A stretch of DNA of 10,326 nt from Paludibacteraceae bacterium (GTDB lineage: Bacteria; Bacteroidota; Bacteroidia; Bacteroidales; Paludibacteraceae), in contig JAGCZK010000007.1 of NCBI GenBank assembly GCA_017960065.1, forward strand, positions 1 to 10,326. The letters are read 5' to 3'. The stretch's first letter is position 1, and every line of letters starts with the position of its first letter. The notes beneath the pieces are model-generated. The model was not told the DNA's origin. It saw only the letters and a list, made by a program, of their open reading frames with translations, and searched no databases. Shown here piece after piece: positions 1 through 7,633 of this stretch. The translations under genes and the position numbers were made by a program.

Positions 1-3000
1 AGATCGGCCCATTCGTCGGTGGTCTGCAGGGTGAACGAGTTGGAAACCTCGTAGAAGGCGTGGTTGATGTGCGTCACCTTATTCCACGGGATCATGCCAA
101 CCGAGATGCTGAGGTGGGCGGGATTGTAGGTACCCCAGTTCGGGAAATAGACCACAAACTTCTTGCCGTTTTCGTACTCGATGCCGGTATCGGGATTGTT
201 GTTGCCCCCCTCGTTGCCACCTTCGTTGCCGCCCTCGTTGCCACCCTCGCCGCCATTGCCGCCTTGGCCGCAATTGTATTGGAACTCCCACTGGGTAGGC
301 GTTACATCGGGAGCGGCTCCTGCCGTTGTCCACCATACCAGGCACTTATATACCTTGCCGTTGTACGATACCAAATCGCCGGGCGTCTGGTAGTTGGTGG
401 CCGGATTCCAAGCCGGTACATCGCACTGGCCTTCGTTGCCACCCTCATTACCACCTTCGGTGCCGCCTTGGGCCTCGAGCGTGGTGAACGAGCCCGTCAG
501 CTTGGCCGACTTGTTGCCGGCGGCGTCAAAGGCTTCAACGCTGACCGAATAGGTGGTCGAGGCCGTGAGGCCCGTTACTGTAAAGGAGGTGCCGCTGGTG
601 CTGCCCACCGAATTGTTGCCCACATAGACGCGGTAGCCGCGTACACCGACATTGTCGGTCGAAGCCGTCCAGGTCAGGGCAATCGAAGTCTCGGCGGGAG
701 TGCCGTTCAAGTTCGTGGGCGTCGAAGGAGCCTCGGTGTCCGAAGGCGTCTCGTCGCAGTTGACCAGTTCATTGCCAATCTCGTCGTAGAAGGCGCTGAT
801 GCCGTTGGCCAGCGCATAGCTGTTGGCGCAGTCCCAGTTGACCGACCAAGTCATCAAGCCGCGGAAATCGGGATAAGTACGCTTGGTCGTATAGTTCATG
901 CCGGCCGATTTCTGACCGGTAATCAAGTATTTCAACGCTTTTTTCATCTCATCGACCGACACAATGCCGCTGCCGGCGGCACCCGGACCCGAAGGAACAC
1001 CGATGGCCACCTGGTCCTCGGCCAAGGCCGGGAATTGGGCACCGCAGTTGGTAAAGCCCTGCAGCATGGCTTCGCACATCGAAACCAGGAAGTCGGCCGA
1101 ACCCGGTTGGGCATTGTTGCCGTTGATGTCGATGCAGGAACCGGTATTGTAAAGCTGTACATGCAGTACGGTCAGTTTGTCGCGCAAACCGTAGATGAGC
1201 GACAGGTAGGCCGGAGCATAGCCGGCACCGATACCGAACTGTACATAGGCCGTTTCGGGAGCCATCGTCAGGATGAAGTTGTCGCCGAAATGGTTGCAGA
1301 TGTTGCGCAAAGCCGTCACCATCAACTGGGTTTGGGCGTTGGGGTTGATGAACGAGTTGCTGTTGCCACCAGCCGAAGCACCCTCGAAGTCGATGTCGAG
1401 ACCGTCGAAACCGTATTTCTCAATGATGGCAATCAACGCATTCTCAAATTTGACACGTTCGGCCTCGTTGGTCACCGAAATGATGCCATTTTGGCCACCA
1501 ATGGAGAGGTTGACCTTCTGACCACGGGCCTGGCAGGTCTGAATGTCGGCGATAAATTCCGCATCACTTCCGTAAATGGAATTATCGAGCACAAAGGTGG
1601 GTACCGAACGGTCGGTCGGCGAAGTTTCGGCAAACGACACGTTCAAAAAGTCGTAAGCCTGGCTGGCCTGCGAGAGTTTCAGCCCATTGGCGGCACCGTT
1701 GTTGAAGTTGTGCCAATATCCAATCAGCAAGTGCTTCTTGAGGCATTTGGTCAGCACACGGTCGTTGACCGGATCGTTGCCGCCTTCATTGCCACCCTCG
1801 TTGCCGCCTTCATTGCCACCTCCGTTGCCGCCGGTAGCGCCACAAGGGCCGACCAGGGTCCAAAGATAGCTGTAAGCGCCGTCGGGCGTACAACCGACAG
1901 GAATCCAGTTGCCCGGCGTGATGGTATAGACATTGCCGTTGTAGGCGAACTGCACACCCTCGTGCTCACCATATACATTGTAGGCCTGGGCACTGTTGTA
2001 CTGCTCATAGGCCGAGCAGTCGCCCGACTGGCCGTCTTCATTGCCCCCTTCGTTACCACCTTCATTGCCGCCTTCGTTACCGCCTTCGTTACCGCCGCCA
2101 TTGCCACCGTTGTTGATGGGGTCGGGGTTGCCGTTCCATTCGGCCACATACTGCGCCATCGGACCCGACCACGAACGGTTGTAATGCTCATCCCAGTTGA
2201 CCGACCAGGTCATAAAGCCGCGGAAACCGCCGTAACCGGCGCTGCGCAGGCTGTTGGCAATGCTGATGTATTGGTCGGTGGTCAGCACGCCGGCGCCCGC
2301 CGAACCTTGGGTGGAGGGTACACCCAGCACCACTTGGTCGGGACGCAGGGCCGGGAAGCTTTTGGGGCCGGTCAGGCCACCGTTTTGGTTGGCCAAGGTA
2401 AAGCCGTCCATCAGCATTTTGGCCAGATTGACCACAAAGGCCTCGGTGCCGCACGATTCGGTCCCCCAGGGCGATTGAATCACACCCGAGTTGTAATACT
2501 GCACCTGCAACCAGCTCAAGCGGTCGCGCAGGGCATACAACACCGGCAGGAACGAGCCTGCACGCTTGTCACAGCCCCAGCAGGTGGAACCGTAATAACT
2601 ATAGCCTTGCTGCACAAAGAACGTTTCCGGAGCAAAGGTCAGCAGAAAGTCGTTGCCCATGTCGCTGCAGATTTTCTGCAAGGCGTAAATCAAGTTTTTG
2701 ATGACCGGTGTGGTCGGATTGGCCAAATCGTAGTCGCCCTCGTTGAACGACATCGAGTTGCCTTCAAAATCAACGTCCAGACCATCCAAGCCGTAGGTTT
2801 GACAGATGTTTTCAACCGTTTGAATGAAACGGTCGCGGGCCTGCGTTGTTTCCAAGCGTACTTGGCCGTTGGCTCCACCGATGGAGAGCAGGACCTTTTG
2901 TCCACGCGACTGCACCAGGCGTACATCGGCTGCAAAAGCGTCGGCCGATGCATAGATGCCGTCGGAGGTCGGGTTATAGACAATGTTGCCATCGGTCGAC

Positions 3001-3185
3001 GAAGTGGGCTCGCCGAACGAGAGGTTGATGACATCCCAATAGGTGGGACACTGCGAAAGTTTCAGTCCGTTGGCGGCACCGTTGTTGAAATTGTGCCAGT
3101 AACCGACCAGAATGTGATCGTTGAGCGCCAATGCCGGCAGAACCAGCATCAGCCACCCCAGCAATACAGCTGCAATCCGTTTCAT
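1..3185 (-). CDS. Multimodular secreted chitinase with at least three GH18 domains (partial, C-terminus off the left edge)
   Basis: Hydrolyses chitin outside the cell. 1061 complete codons are visible with no stop. Residues 1-20 form a Sec signal peptide ending ALA. GH18 domain 1 spans about 24-355, with SIGG at 101-104 and an intact DxxDxDxE motif (D134, D137, D139, catalytic acid E141). A Cys-bounded, degenerate chitin-binding-like module follows from C390. GH18 domain 2 spans about 485-806, with D594, D597, D599 and E601. It is clearly related to domain 1: both share GYWHNFNNGAANGLKLSQ. Next come an FN3 domain (818-904) and a typical CBM5/12 module (921-972, with W926, W951, W952 and W966). 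From about K1008 a third, different GH18 begins (VVYFPNWGTYN, then VTHINHAF) and is cut by the window edge. Gly-Gly-Asn-Glu linkers separate the modules. The ATG start gives a clean signal peptide and lies 29 bases after the glucanase stop, so co-transcription is likely. A T9SS tail may lie outside the window. Confidence 0.93.
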   Translation of the reverse strand, partial: MKRIAAVLLGWLMLVLPALALNDHILVGYWHNFNNGAANGLKLSQCPTYWDVINLSFGEPTSSTDGNIVYNPTSDGIYASADAFAADVRLVQSRGQKVLLSIGGANGQVRLETTQARDRFIQTVENICQTYGLDGLDVDFEGNSMSFNEGDYDLANPTTPVIKNLIYALQKICSDMGNDFLLTFAPETFFVQQGYSYYGSTCWGCDKRAGSFLPVLYALRDRLSWLQVQYYNSGVIQSPWGTESCGTEAFVVNLAKMLMDGFTLANQNGGLTGPKSFPALRPDQVVLGVPSTQGSAGAGVLTTDQYISIANSLRSAGYGGFRGFMTWSVNWDEHYNRSWSGPMAQYVAEWNGNPDPINNGGNGGGNEGGNEGGNEGGNEGGNEDGQSGDCSAYEQYNSAQAYNVYGEHEGVQFAYNGNVYTITPGNWIPVGCTPDGAYSYLWTLVGPCGATGGNGGGNEGGNEGGNEGGNDPVNDRVLTKCLKKHLLIGYWHNFNNGAANGLKLSQASQAYDFLNVSFAETSPTDRSVPTFVLDNSIYGSDAEFIADIQTCQARGQKVNLSIGGQNGIISVTNEAERVKFENALIAIIEKYGFDGLDIDFEGASAGGNSNSFINPNAQTQLMVTALRNICNHFGDNFILTMAPETAYVQFGIGAGYAPAYLSLIYGLRDKLTVLHVQLYNTGSCIDINGNNAQPGSADFLVSMCEAMLQGFTNCGAQFPALAEDQVAIGVPSGPGAAGSGIVSVDEMKKALKYLITGQKSAGMNYTTKRTYPDFRGLMTWSVNWDCANSYALANGISAFYDEIGNELVNCDETPSDTEAPSTPTNLNGTPAETSIALTWTASTDNVGVRGYRVYVGNNSVGSTSGTSFTVTGLTASTTYSVSVEAFDAAGNKSAKLTGSFTTLEAQGGTEGGNEGGNEGQCDVPAWNPATNYQTPGDLVSYNGKVYKCLVWWTTAGAAPDVTPTQWEFQYNCGQGGNGGEGGNEGGNEGGNEGGNNNPDTGIEYENGKKFVVYFPNWGTYNPAHLSISVGMIPWNKVTHINHAFYEVSNSFTLQTTDEWAD
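196..267 (-). repeat. GGNE-coding linker 4 (before third GH18)
   Basis: A degenerate 12-bp tandem repeat encodes three GGNE units with flanking GGNGGEGG and GGNNN. It joins the CBM5/12 module to the third GH18 domain and is probably a flexible, acidic, solvent-exposed spacer. Confidence 0.85.
431..470 (-). repeat. GGNE-coding linker 3 (FN3 to CBM5/12)
   Basis: This short linker encodes GGTEGGNEGGNEGQ between the FN3 domain and the CBM5/12 module. It has the same 12-bp period as the other linkers, with one Asn-to-Thr variant unit. Confidence 0.8.
1774..1833 (-). repeat. GGNE-coding linker 2 (before second GH18)
   Basis: It encodes GGNGGGNE followed by further GGNE units and a final GGND, ahead of the second GH18 domain. 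Synonymous codons vary between units, so the protein sequence is better conserved than the DNA. Confidence 0.85.
2038..2114 (-). repeat. GGNE-coding linker 1 (after first GH18)
   Basis: This is the longest linker, encoding five consecutive GGNE units (residues about 364-383) after NNGGNGG. It separates the first GH18 domain from the following Cys-bounded module. Confidence 0.88.
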
Positions 3186-3214
3186 TTCTGTTTTTTCCTA
3201 AGATTATTTGATGT

Positions 3215-5914
3215 TTATTTGATTAAACGTACGGTTTCCTTCCCCACACGGATCAGGTAGTTGCCTTTCGGCAAATGGGCTACCGGCAGTGTCGTCTGCG
3301 CCCCGTCTGCTTCAAAGCGGGCCACCGGGCGTCCCAACAGGTCGTAAACCACCACAGCCTCACCGGCGGCGGTGCCGCTTACCGTCACCACATCGACGGC
3401 CGGATTCGGATAGACGCGGATGCCCAGAGGCGCCGTTTGTGCGGTCTGCACCTGCGTTATGGTCACCGGCGTGGAGGAATAATACACGTTGTCCACCTCC
3501 AGGTGTTTGCCGCGGCTGCCGTTGGTGGCATTCTCACAAACAATCGAGAACAGCACGTTGCCTGTCTGGCTGCCCAGCGTCATACCTTGCGAGGTAAAGG
3601 CCGAGAAGGGGATGCACATGGTGTTCCAATTGCCGTTGGTGGTAATGGCGTAGGTGCCTTTTAGTGCCACACTGTACTCGCCGTTGGTGCCGGCCACTTT
3701 TACGGACAGTTCGTCGGTGCAGTTGGTCTTGATGGCGAAGCAGATGTACCAATTCCTTACATCCGCCATGTTGAGCGTGTAGTTGGTGTTGTGGATGCCC
3801 CAGCCCCACCAGCTTTCGGTCGGGTTGATCGTCCAGGCGATGGCACTTGCGCCCTCCTTCGGGCCGGTGGTCGCCGTTCCCTCCACACCACTCCAGGCGT
3901 AAATGTCGTTCCAGCGGACATCGTAGAACTCGCCGGTCGGCTCTTCGGCCGAAATCACCCATTTGTCGTAGTTGTTCTGTGCAGCCTCAATCGAAATGTT
4001 CTCCACCAGCTGCATTTTTACGTAAGTATCCCACGCACCACCCGTCGGACGGATGTCGGCCTTGAAAATGTAGCCGCTGGTGCCATTGGCCGGCTTGGGC
4101 GATACCGGCAGCGTGAAGTTGATGGTACCCGTACCGGCCGAAACGCTCTTATGCACTTCGCCGATCACATTCCAGTTGCCACCGTTGTCGTACATGCACA
4201 GGTACACGTCGCGGTTGGTCGAGGCGCTGTAGTTGACAGCGATGCTGTAGCTCGTGGCGCTGGCGATGGTGGAACCGGACGTAAGCGACTTGAACGACAC
4301 GTCGTCGCTGTAGCTGACTCCTGAGATGGAGATATTTTCGGCCAACTGCATCGCCGTATAGGTATCCCAGGCACCTCCCCGCGGGCGGATGTCGCACTTG
4401 AAGATGTAGCCGTTGGTGCCGCTGGCCGGTGCAGGCGAAACAGGCAGCGTGAAGTTGATGGTGCCCGAGCCGGCATTCACGCTCTGATGCACCTCACCGA
4501 TCACATTCCAGGTACCGCTGTTGTCGTACATGCACAGATACACATCGCGGTTGGTCGAAGCGGTATAGTTGACGGCGATATTGTAAGACGATGCGCTGGA
4601 GAGCGTGGCACCCGACGTGAGTGTCTTGAACGATACGGCATCCGGATCGCCGCCGGTGCTGCCGTTGAAGCCCTCGCCCTTGTCCTTGACGAATCCGCCG
4701 ATGTTCACGCTCAGGTGGTCGGGATGCGAAGTGGCGCAGGTTGACGACTGGTCAAAGGTGTCGTCGTAGGCAAATGCGTAGGTGTAGGTCTCGTGGCTGA
4801 CCGAAGACTGATGGAAGAATTTTACATATTCGTTCCAGGTGTTCATGGTGTAGAACTTGGAGCGGTCTCCCCAGTTTTGGAGTACGTTGTCGCCCTTGTT
4901 GAGGTCAATCATACCGCGGTTCATGGCACCGCAGAACATGGCTTGCAGGGCCAGGTCCATACCGTTACCGTTGGCGAAAGCGCCGGCTCCTTCTATAACG
5001 TCGGTGGTCGAGGGTTTGCTGTAGATTTTGGCCACGGCTCCGTCGCTCACGCGGGTCATGGTAAACACATCGCCGCTCACACGGCCGTACCATTCGCCCA
5101 GGTCGCCCATGTTGGCGCGCAGGGTTTTGTTGCGGAAGGTGCTCCAAATGTTGTTGATGTAGTTGTCAAACACGTTGGCGTTTTTGACGGCCGCGATTTT
5201 GGAGGGTTGCATAATGATGCCGCCCATGTTGTCTTTGGTGATGTAGTCCACTTTGCAGTTGCGGTAGATGGTGCCGCCCAACTGCGAATCCCACATATTC
5301 ATAATATCGGTGTACGACTTGAGGTCGCCACGTTTCATGTAGGCGTTGTTGGCTCCGGCGGCCACGTTGCCGTAGAGCTCGATGCCCATCGGATATTGGA
5401 ACGCGTCCACGCGCGTGGTGTTCACAAACATCACGTCGTATTGATCATAGGTAAACTCGATTACTTCCCAACGTAGGTCGATGTTGGGATCGGAAGTGTT
5501 CTGCAGGTTGGCGCCGGCATAACCGAAGGTGGTGGTTTGGTTGAAGGCGTGCAGGTACATCGGCGATTTGAATCCGATGAACATACGGCAGGCGAACGAC
5601 CGGTCGATGTAGATGGTCTTGTTCGCAATCTCGCTCAACTTGGTAAAGATGTTGGCATAGCCCCAGTCGCCACCCGTTTTGTGCAGGGTGTTGACGCTTT
5701 CGTTGAGCGTGTTCATCTGCACGTGACCCGAATTGTTGTTGCGGAGGTCGTAGTAGATGTAGCCGCCGTTGTTGGCGTAGCTTTGTCCGACAATGGCGAT
5801 GTAGATTTCGCTGTCGGCGAAATCGGAACCGTTGCGGAGTTTCATCGGGAAAATGGCCAAGGCCGACTGTGCGGCGGCCAACAGCGCGAGAAGCGTAATG
5901 ATGATCTTTTTCAT
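3215..5914 (-). CDS. Secreted GH64-type beta-1,3-glucanase with repeated accessory modules and T9SS sorting domain
   Basis: Predicted endo-1,3-beta-glucanase; characterised GH64 enzymes release mainly laminaripentaose. Residues 1-20 are a Sec signal peptide (ALA before IFPMKL). The GH64/thaumatin-like catalytic region spans about 21-415. Its family-like features are IYIAIVG near the N-terminus, E153 in the IEFT strand, D170 in TRVDAF (placed like the Glu/Asp catalytic pair known in this family), and MFCGAMNRG. Two 106-residue beta modules follow (425-530 and 537-642), about 80% identical by eye. A Trp-rich module (about 650-815, SWWGWGIH) resembles a carbohydrate-binding jelly roll, but I cannot name its family. 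Residues 832-899 are a T9SS type A sorting domain (VYPNPAVD, then YDLLGRPV, then LPKGNYLIRV), so the protein is exported by T9SS and released or surface-attached. It is the first gene of a unit with the chitinase 29 bases downstream. Confidence 0.85.
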   Translation of the reverse strand: MKKIIITLLALLAAAQSALAIFPMKLRNGSDFADSEIYIAIVGQSYANNGGYIYYDLRNNNSGHVQMNTLNESVNTLHKTGGDWGYANIFTKLSEIANKTIYIDRSFACRMFIGFKSPMYLHAFNQTTTFGYAGANLQNTSDPNIDLRWEVIEFTYDQYDVMFVNTTRVDAFQYPMGIELYGNVAAGANNAYMKRGDLKSYTDIMNMWDSQLGGTIYRNCKVDYITKDNMGGIIMQPSKIAAVKNANVFDNYINNIWSTFRNKTLRANMGDLGEWYGRVSGDVFTMTRVSDGAVAKIYSKPSTTDVIEGAGAFANGNGMDLALQAMFCGAMNRGMIDLNKGDNVLQNWGDRSKFYTMNTWNEYVKFFHQSSVSHETYTYAFAYDDTFDQSSTCATSHPDHLSVNIGGFVKDKGEGFNGSTGGDPDAVSFKTLTSGATLSSASSYNIAVNYTASTNRDVYLCMYDNSGTWNVIGEVHQSVNAGSGTINFTLPVSPAPASGTNGYIFKCDIRPRGGAWDTYTAMQLAENISISGVSYSDDVSFKSLTSGSTIASATSYSIAVNYSASTNRDVYLCMYDNGGNWNVIGEVHKSVSAGTGTINFTLPVSPKPANGTSGYIFKADIRPTGGAWDTYVKMQLVENISIEAAQNNYDKWVISAEEPTGEFYDVRWNDIYAWSGVEGTATTGPKEGASAIAWTINPTESWWGWGIHNTNYTLNMADVRNWYICFAIKTNCTDELSVKVAGTNGEYSVALKGTYAITTNGNWNTMCIPFSAFTSQGMTLGSQTGNVLFSIVCENATNGSRGKHLEVDNVYYSSTPVTITQVQTAQTAPLGIRVYPNPAVDVVTVSGTAAGEAVVVYDLLGRPVARFEADGAQTTLPVAHLPKGNYLIRVGKETVRLIK
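3989..4642 (-). repeat. Tandem 112-codon module repeat inside the GH64 gene
   Basis: Two copies (4325..4642 and 3989..4306) start 336 bp apart. They encode modules beginning D(A/D)VSFK and ending MQL(A/V)ENISI. By hand alignment, about 85 of 106 residues are identical with no gaps, and the DNA is also strongly similar. This indicates a fairly recent internal duplication. The module family is not recognised; an all-beta, possibly glucan-binding fold is inferred. Confidence 0.9.
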
Positions 5915-5955
5915 TATGATTTGATTAAAGGTTATTATGCGTTATGCTCATGTCG

Positions 5956-5963
5956 CAAAGATA
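5956..5963 (-). promoter_or_regulatory. Candidate Bacteroidetes promoter -7 element for the GH64-chitinase unit
   Basis: The minus strand reads TATCTTTG, a full match to TAnnTTTG, 41 bases upstream of the GH64 ATG. No clear TTTG -33 box is found about 20 bases upstream, so the promoter may be weak or activator-dependent. Transcription would start near 5949, giving a leader of about 35 nt. Confidence 0.55.
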
Positions 5964-6177
5964 TACCTAATCAAAACAGGAAATCCCCTCCTTCCGCTCC
6001 CTCGCGCGAATATGTGGACGGCATGCAGGTGGGGTTGTAGAACCCGGTCAATACGCAATTAGCTGTCGCAAAATGATTTACATCATACGCTGTGCAATTT
6101 TTCCCCTCCCCCGGCACCCCGTTTTTGGGAATTGCTCAACACTACATCAACCACACCGAAATCGGATTGGGGTGGTG

Positions 6178-6207
6178 TGTGGGGACGTGCCATGGCACGT
6201 CCCCACA
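6178..6207. repeat. Perfect 30-bp palindrome after the aldehyde dehydrogenase stop
   Basis: The sequence is its own reverse complement over 30 bases, centred between 6192 and 6193 (core GGGGACGTGCCATGGCACGT and its completion). It begins three bases past the dehydrogenase TGA. As RNA it would form a hairpin of about 13 bp with a tetraloop. No U-run follows on the minus strand, so it may be a 3'-end stabiliser, a non-canonical terminator or a dispersed REP-like element. Confidence 0.85.
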
Positions 6208-6210
6208 ACG

Positions 6211-7629
6211 TCAACGCAAAAAGAGCTTGAGCAGCGACAACTTGTTTTTACCGGCCCCACCGCTGTAGGGATGCTCACGCATGGACAAGTTGAAATGCGT
6301 GCTGCCGCGGAGCACCGTTTGGGGATGGGTGAATTCGCGGAAGCCCCATTCGCCATGATAGGCGCCCATACCCGAATGGCCCGTGCCGTTGAACGGCACC
6401 CCCTTCACCATAATATGCAGGCACACCTCGTTGATGCAGCCACCACCGAACTGCTGCGTCTGCATCACCCGATTGGCCCAACGCATGTTCTTGGTAAACA
6501 AATACATCGCCAGCGGATGCTCGCGGTCGGCAATGGTCTCCATGAGCGCATCCACCTCCGCATCCTTAAAGGGCACCACCGGCAACAGCGGACAGAACAG
6601 CTCCTGCTTTACAATCTCCTCGTCCACACCCACCGGATAGATGACCGTGGGGGCATAGCGGAGCGACTCGGAATCGCCTGCACCGCCCTGCACAATGCGA
6701 TCGCGGTAGCGGTCGGCCAGACGGGCGCATTTGTCGTATGCAGATGCCGTAATCAAACGCGGATATTCGGGGTTTGATTCGGGATGTTCGCCCAATTGGG
6801 CGGAAAAAGCCCGCTTCAACTCATCCAGGAAAGGTTCGGCCACCTCCTCGGCCACCGCAATTTGGTTGATATTGATGCAAATCTGCCCGGCATTGAGCGA
6901 CTTGAAAAAAGCAATCTTGCGTGCCGCGTCGCGCAAATCGGCATCCTTGCGCACCACGCACCAGTTGCCCGTTTCGCCGCCGAGCTCCAGAGCCACGGGC
7001 GTCAGGTTCTTGGCTGCTTCGGAGAGCACATGGCGGCCCACCGCGGGCGAACCCGTATAGAAAATCTTGTCGAACCGCTGGGCCAGGCACAGGTCGGCCA
7101 CATCGTGTCCGCCGTCCACCAGCGTCACATATTCCGGCGGAAACACCTCCGCAAAGAAACGTTTGAGCACCGACGTGGAGGCCGCCGACTTGGAACTGGA
7201 CTTGACCACCACGGTATTGCCGCCGCACAGGGCGGCAGCCACCACACCAAGGGTCAGCAGAATCGGAAAATTGAACGGGCTGATGACCAGCGCCACGCCA
7301 TAAGGCATTTTATACACCTTGGTAAACAGGCTGGGAAAACACATCCATCCGCTGAAATGCAGCTCGGGACGCGCCCAGCGTCGCAGCCCAGCCACCATCT
7401 CATCGATCTCCACCAGCGTGGGACCCACATCGCACAGAAACGCCTCCACCTCACTGCGCCCCAGATCGGCGGCCAGCGCCTCCAAAAAAGGTTGCTCCCA
7501 CGCCCGCACGGCCGCCTTCAGCCGTTTGAGCTGCTCAATGCGCCATTGGACCGGCAACGTGGTGCCCGTCCGGAAAAAACGGCGTTGCGCCGTCACCAGG
7601 TCACGGATTTCATTTTCAGTATAAGCCAT
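6211..7629 (-). CDS. Aldehyde dehydrogenase, class 3-like (NAD(P)+-dependent)
   Basis: Cytosolic oxidation of an aldehyde to a carboxylate with NAD(P)+; the substrate cannot be told from sequence. 472 residues is the usual length for the family. Visible motifs are SPFNFP with N120 (oxyanion hole), the cofactor-binding VVKSSSKSA region (142-150), FTGSPAVGR-type loop (YTGSPAVGRH, 191-200), the general base E215 in ALELGG, and nucleophile C251 in NAGQIC. The C-terminal PFNGTGHSGMGAYHG (412-426) matches the class 3 pattern PFGGVGNSGMGAYHG. Oddities: the usual GGK is GGE (E219), and the usual E-x-FGP is ELFCP (C346). The ATG at 7629 is chosen because the longer TTG-initiated frame from 7656 would begin inside the promoter -7 element. 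It is transcribed divergently from gdhA and appears monocistronic, with the palindrome after its stop. Confidence 0.93.
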   Translation of the reverse strand: MAYTENEIRDLVTAQRRFFRTGTTLPVQWRIEQLKRLKAAVRAWEQPFLEALAADLGRSEVEAFLCDVGPTLVEIDEMVAGLRRWARPELHFSGWMCFPSLFTKVYKMPYGVALVISPFNFPILLTLGVVAAALCGGNTVVVKSSSKSAASTSVLKRFFAEVFPPEYVTLVDGGHDVADLCLAQRFDKIFYTGSPAVGRHVLSEAAKNLTPVALELGGETGNWCVVRKDADLRDAARKIAFFKSLNAGQICININQIAVAEEVAEPFLDELKRAFSAQLGEHPESNPEYPRLITASAYDKCARLADRYRDRIVQGGAGDSESLRYAPTVIYPVGVDEEIVKQELFCPLLPVVPFKDAEVDALMETIADREHPLAMYLFTKNMRWANRVMQTQQFGGGCINEVCLHIMVKGVPFNGTGHSGMGAYHGEWGFREFTHPQTVLRGSTHFNLSMREHPYSGGAGKNKLSLLKLFLR

Positions 7630-7633
7630 AGCG

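Larger units (their letters stand above)
5915..6210. other. Intergenic region between the aldehyde dehydrogenase and GH64 genes
   Basis: 296 bases hold no convincing gene. Toward the dehydrogenase end lies the 30-bp palindrome at 6178..6207. Toward the GH64 end lies a promoter -7 match at 5956..5963. Between them I see only minor inverted repeats, such as ATGAT-TTAC-ATCAT near 6073..6086, and no T-tract terminator in the minus-strand direction. Confidence 0.7.

Noticed and set aside
196..2114. The periodic 12-bp repeats as a CRISPR array or microsatellite locus.
   Set aside because: The repeats are in-frame GGNE linkers within one protein, with no spacers of CRISPR type and no cas genes.
60..3260. 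A 1066-codon open frame on the plus strand.
   Set aside because: It is antisense to the chitinase, whose minus-strand frame has a signal peptide and intact GH18 and CBM5/12 motifs. The plus-strand translation is low-complexity and matches nothing; GC-rich codon usage keeps it open.
4793..6040. Plus-strand open frames of 227 and 167 codons over the GH64 gene.
   Set aside because: They are shadows of the GH64 coding strand, with Val/His/Gly-rich composition and no motifs.
6010..6060. A tiny plus-strand ORF in the intergenic region (16 codons).
   Set aside because: No ribosome site, promoter or recognisable product; too short to support.
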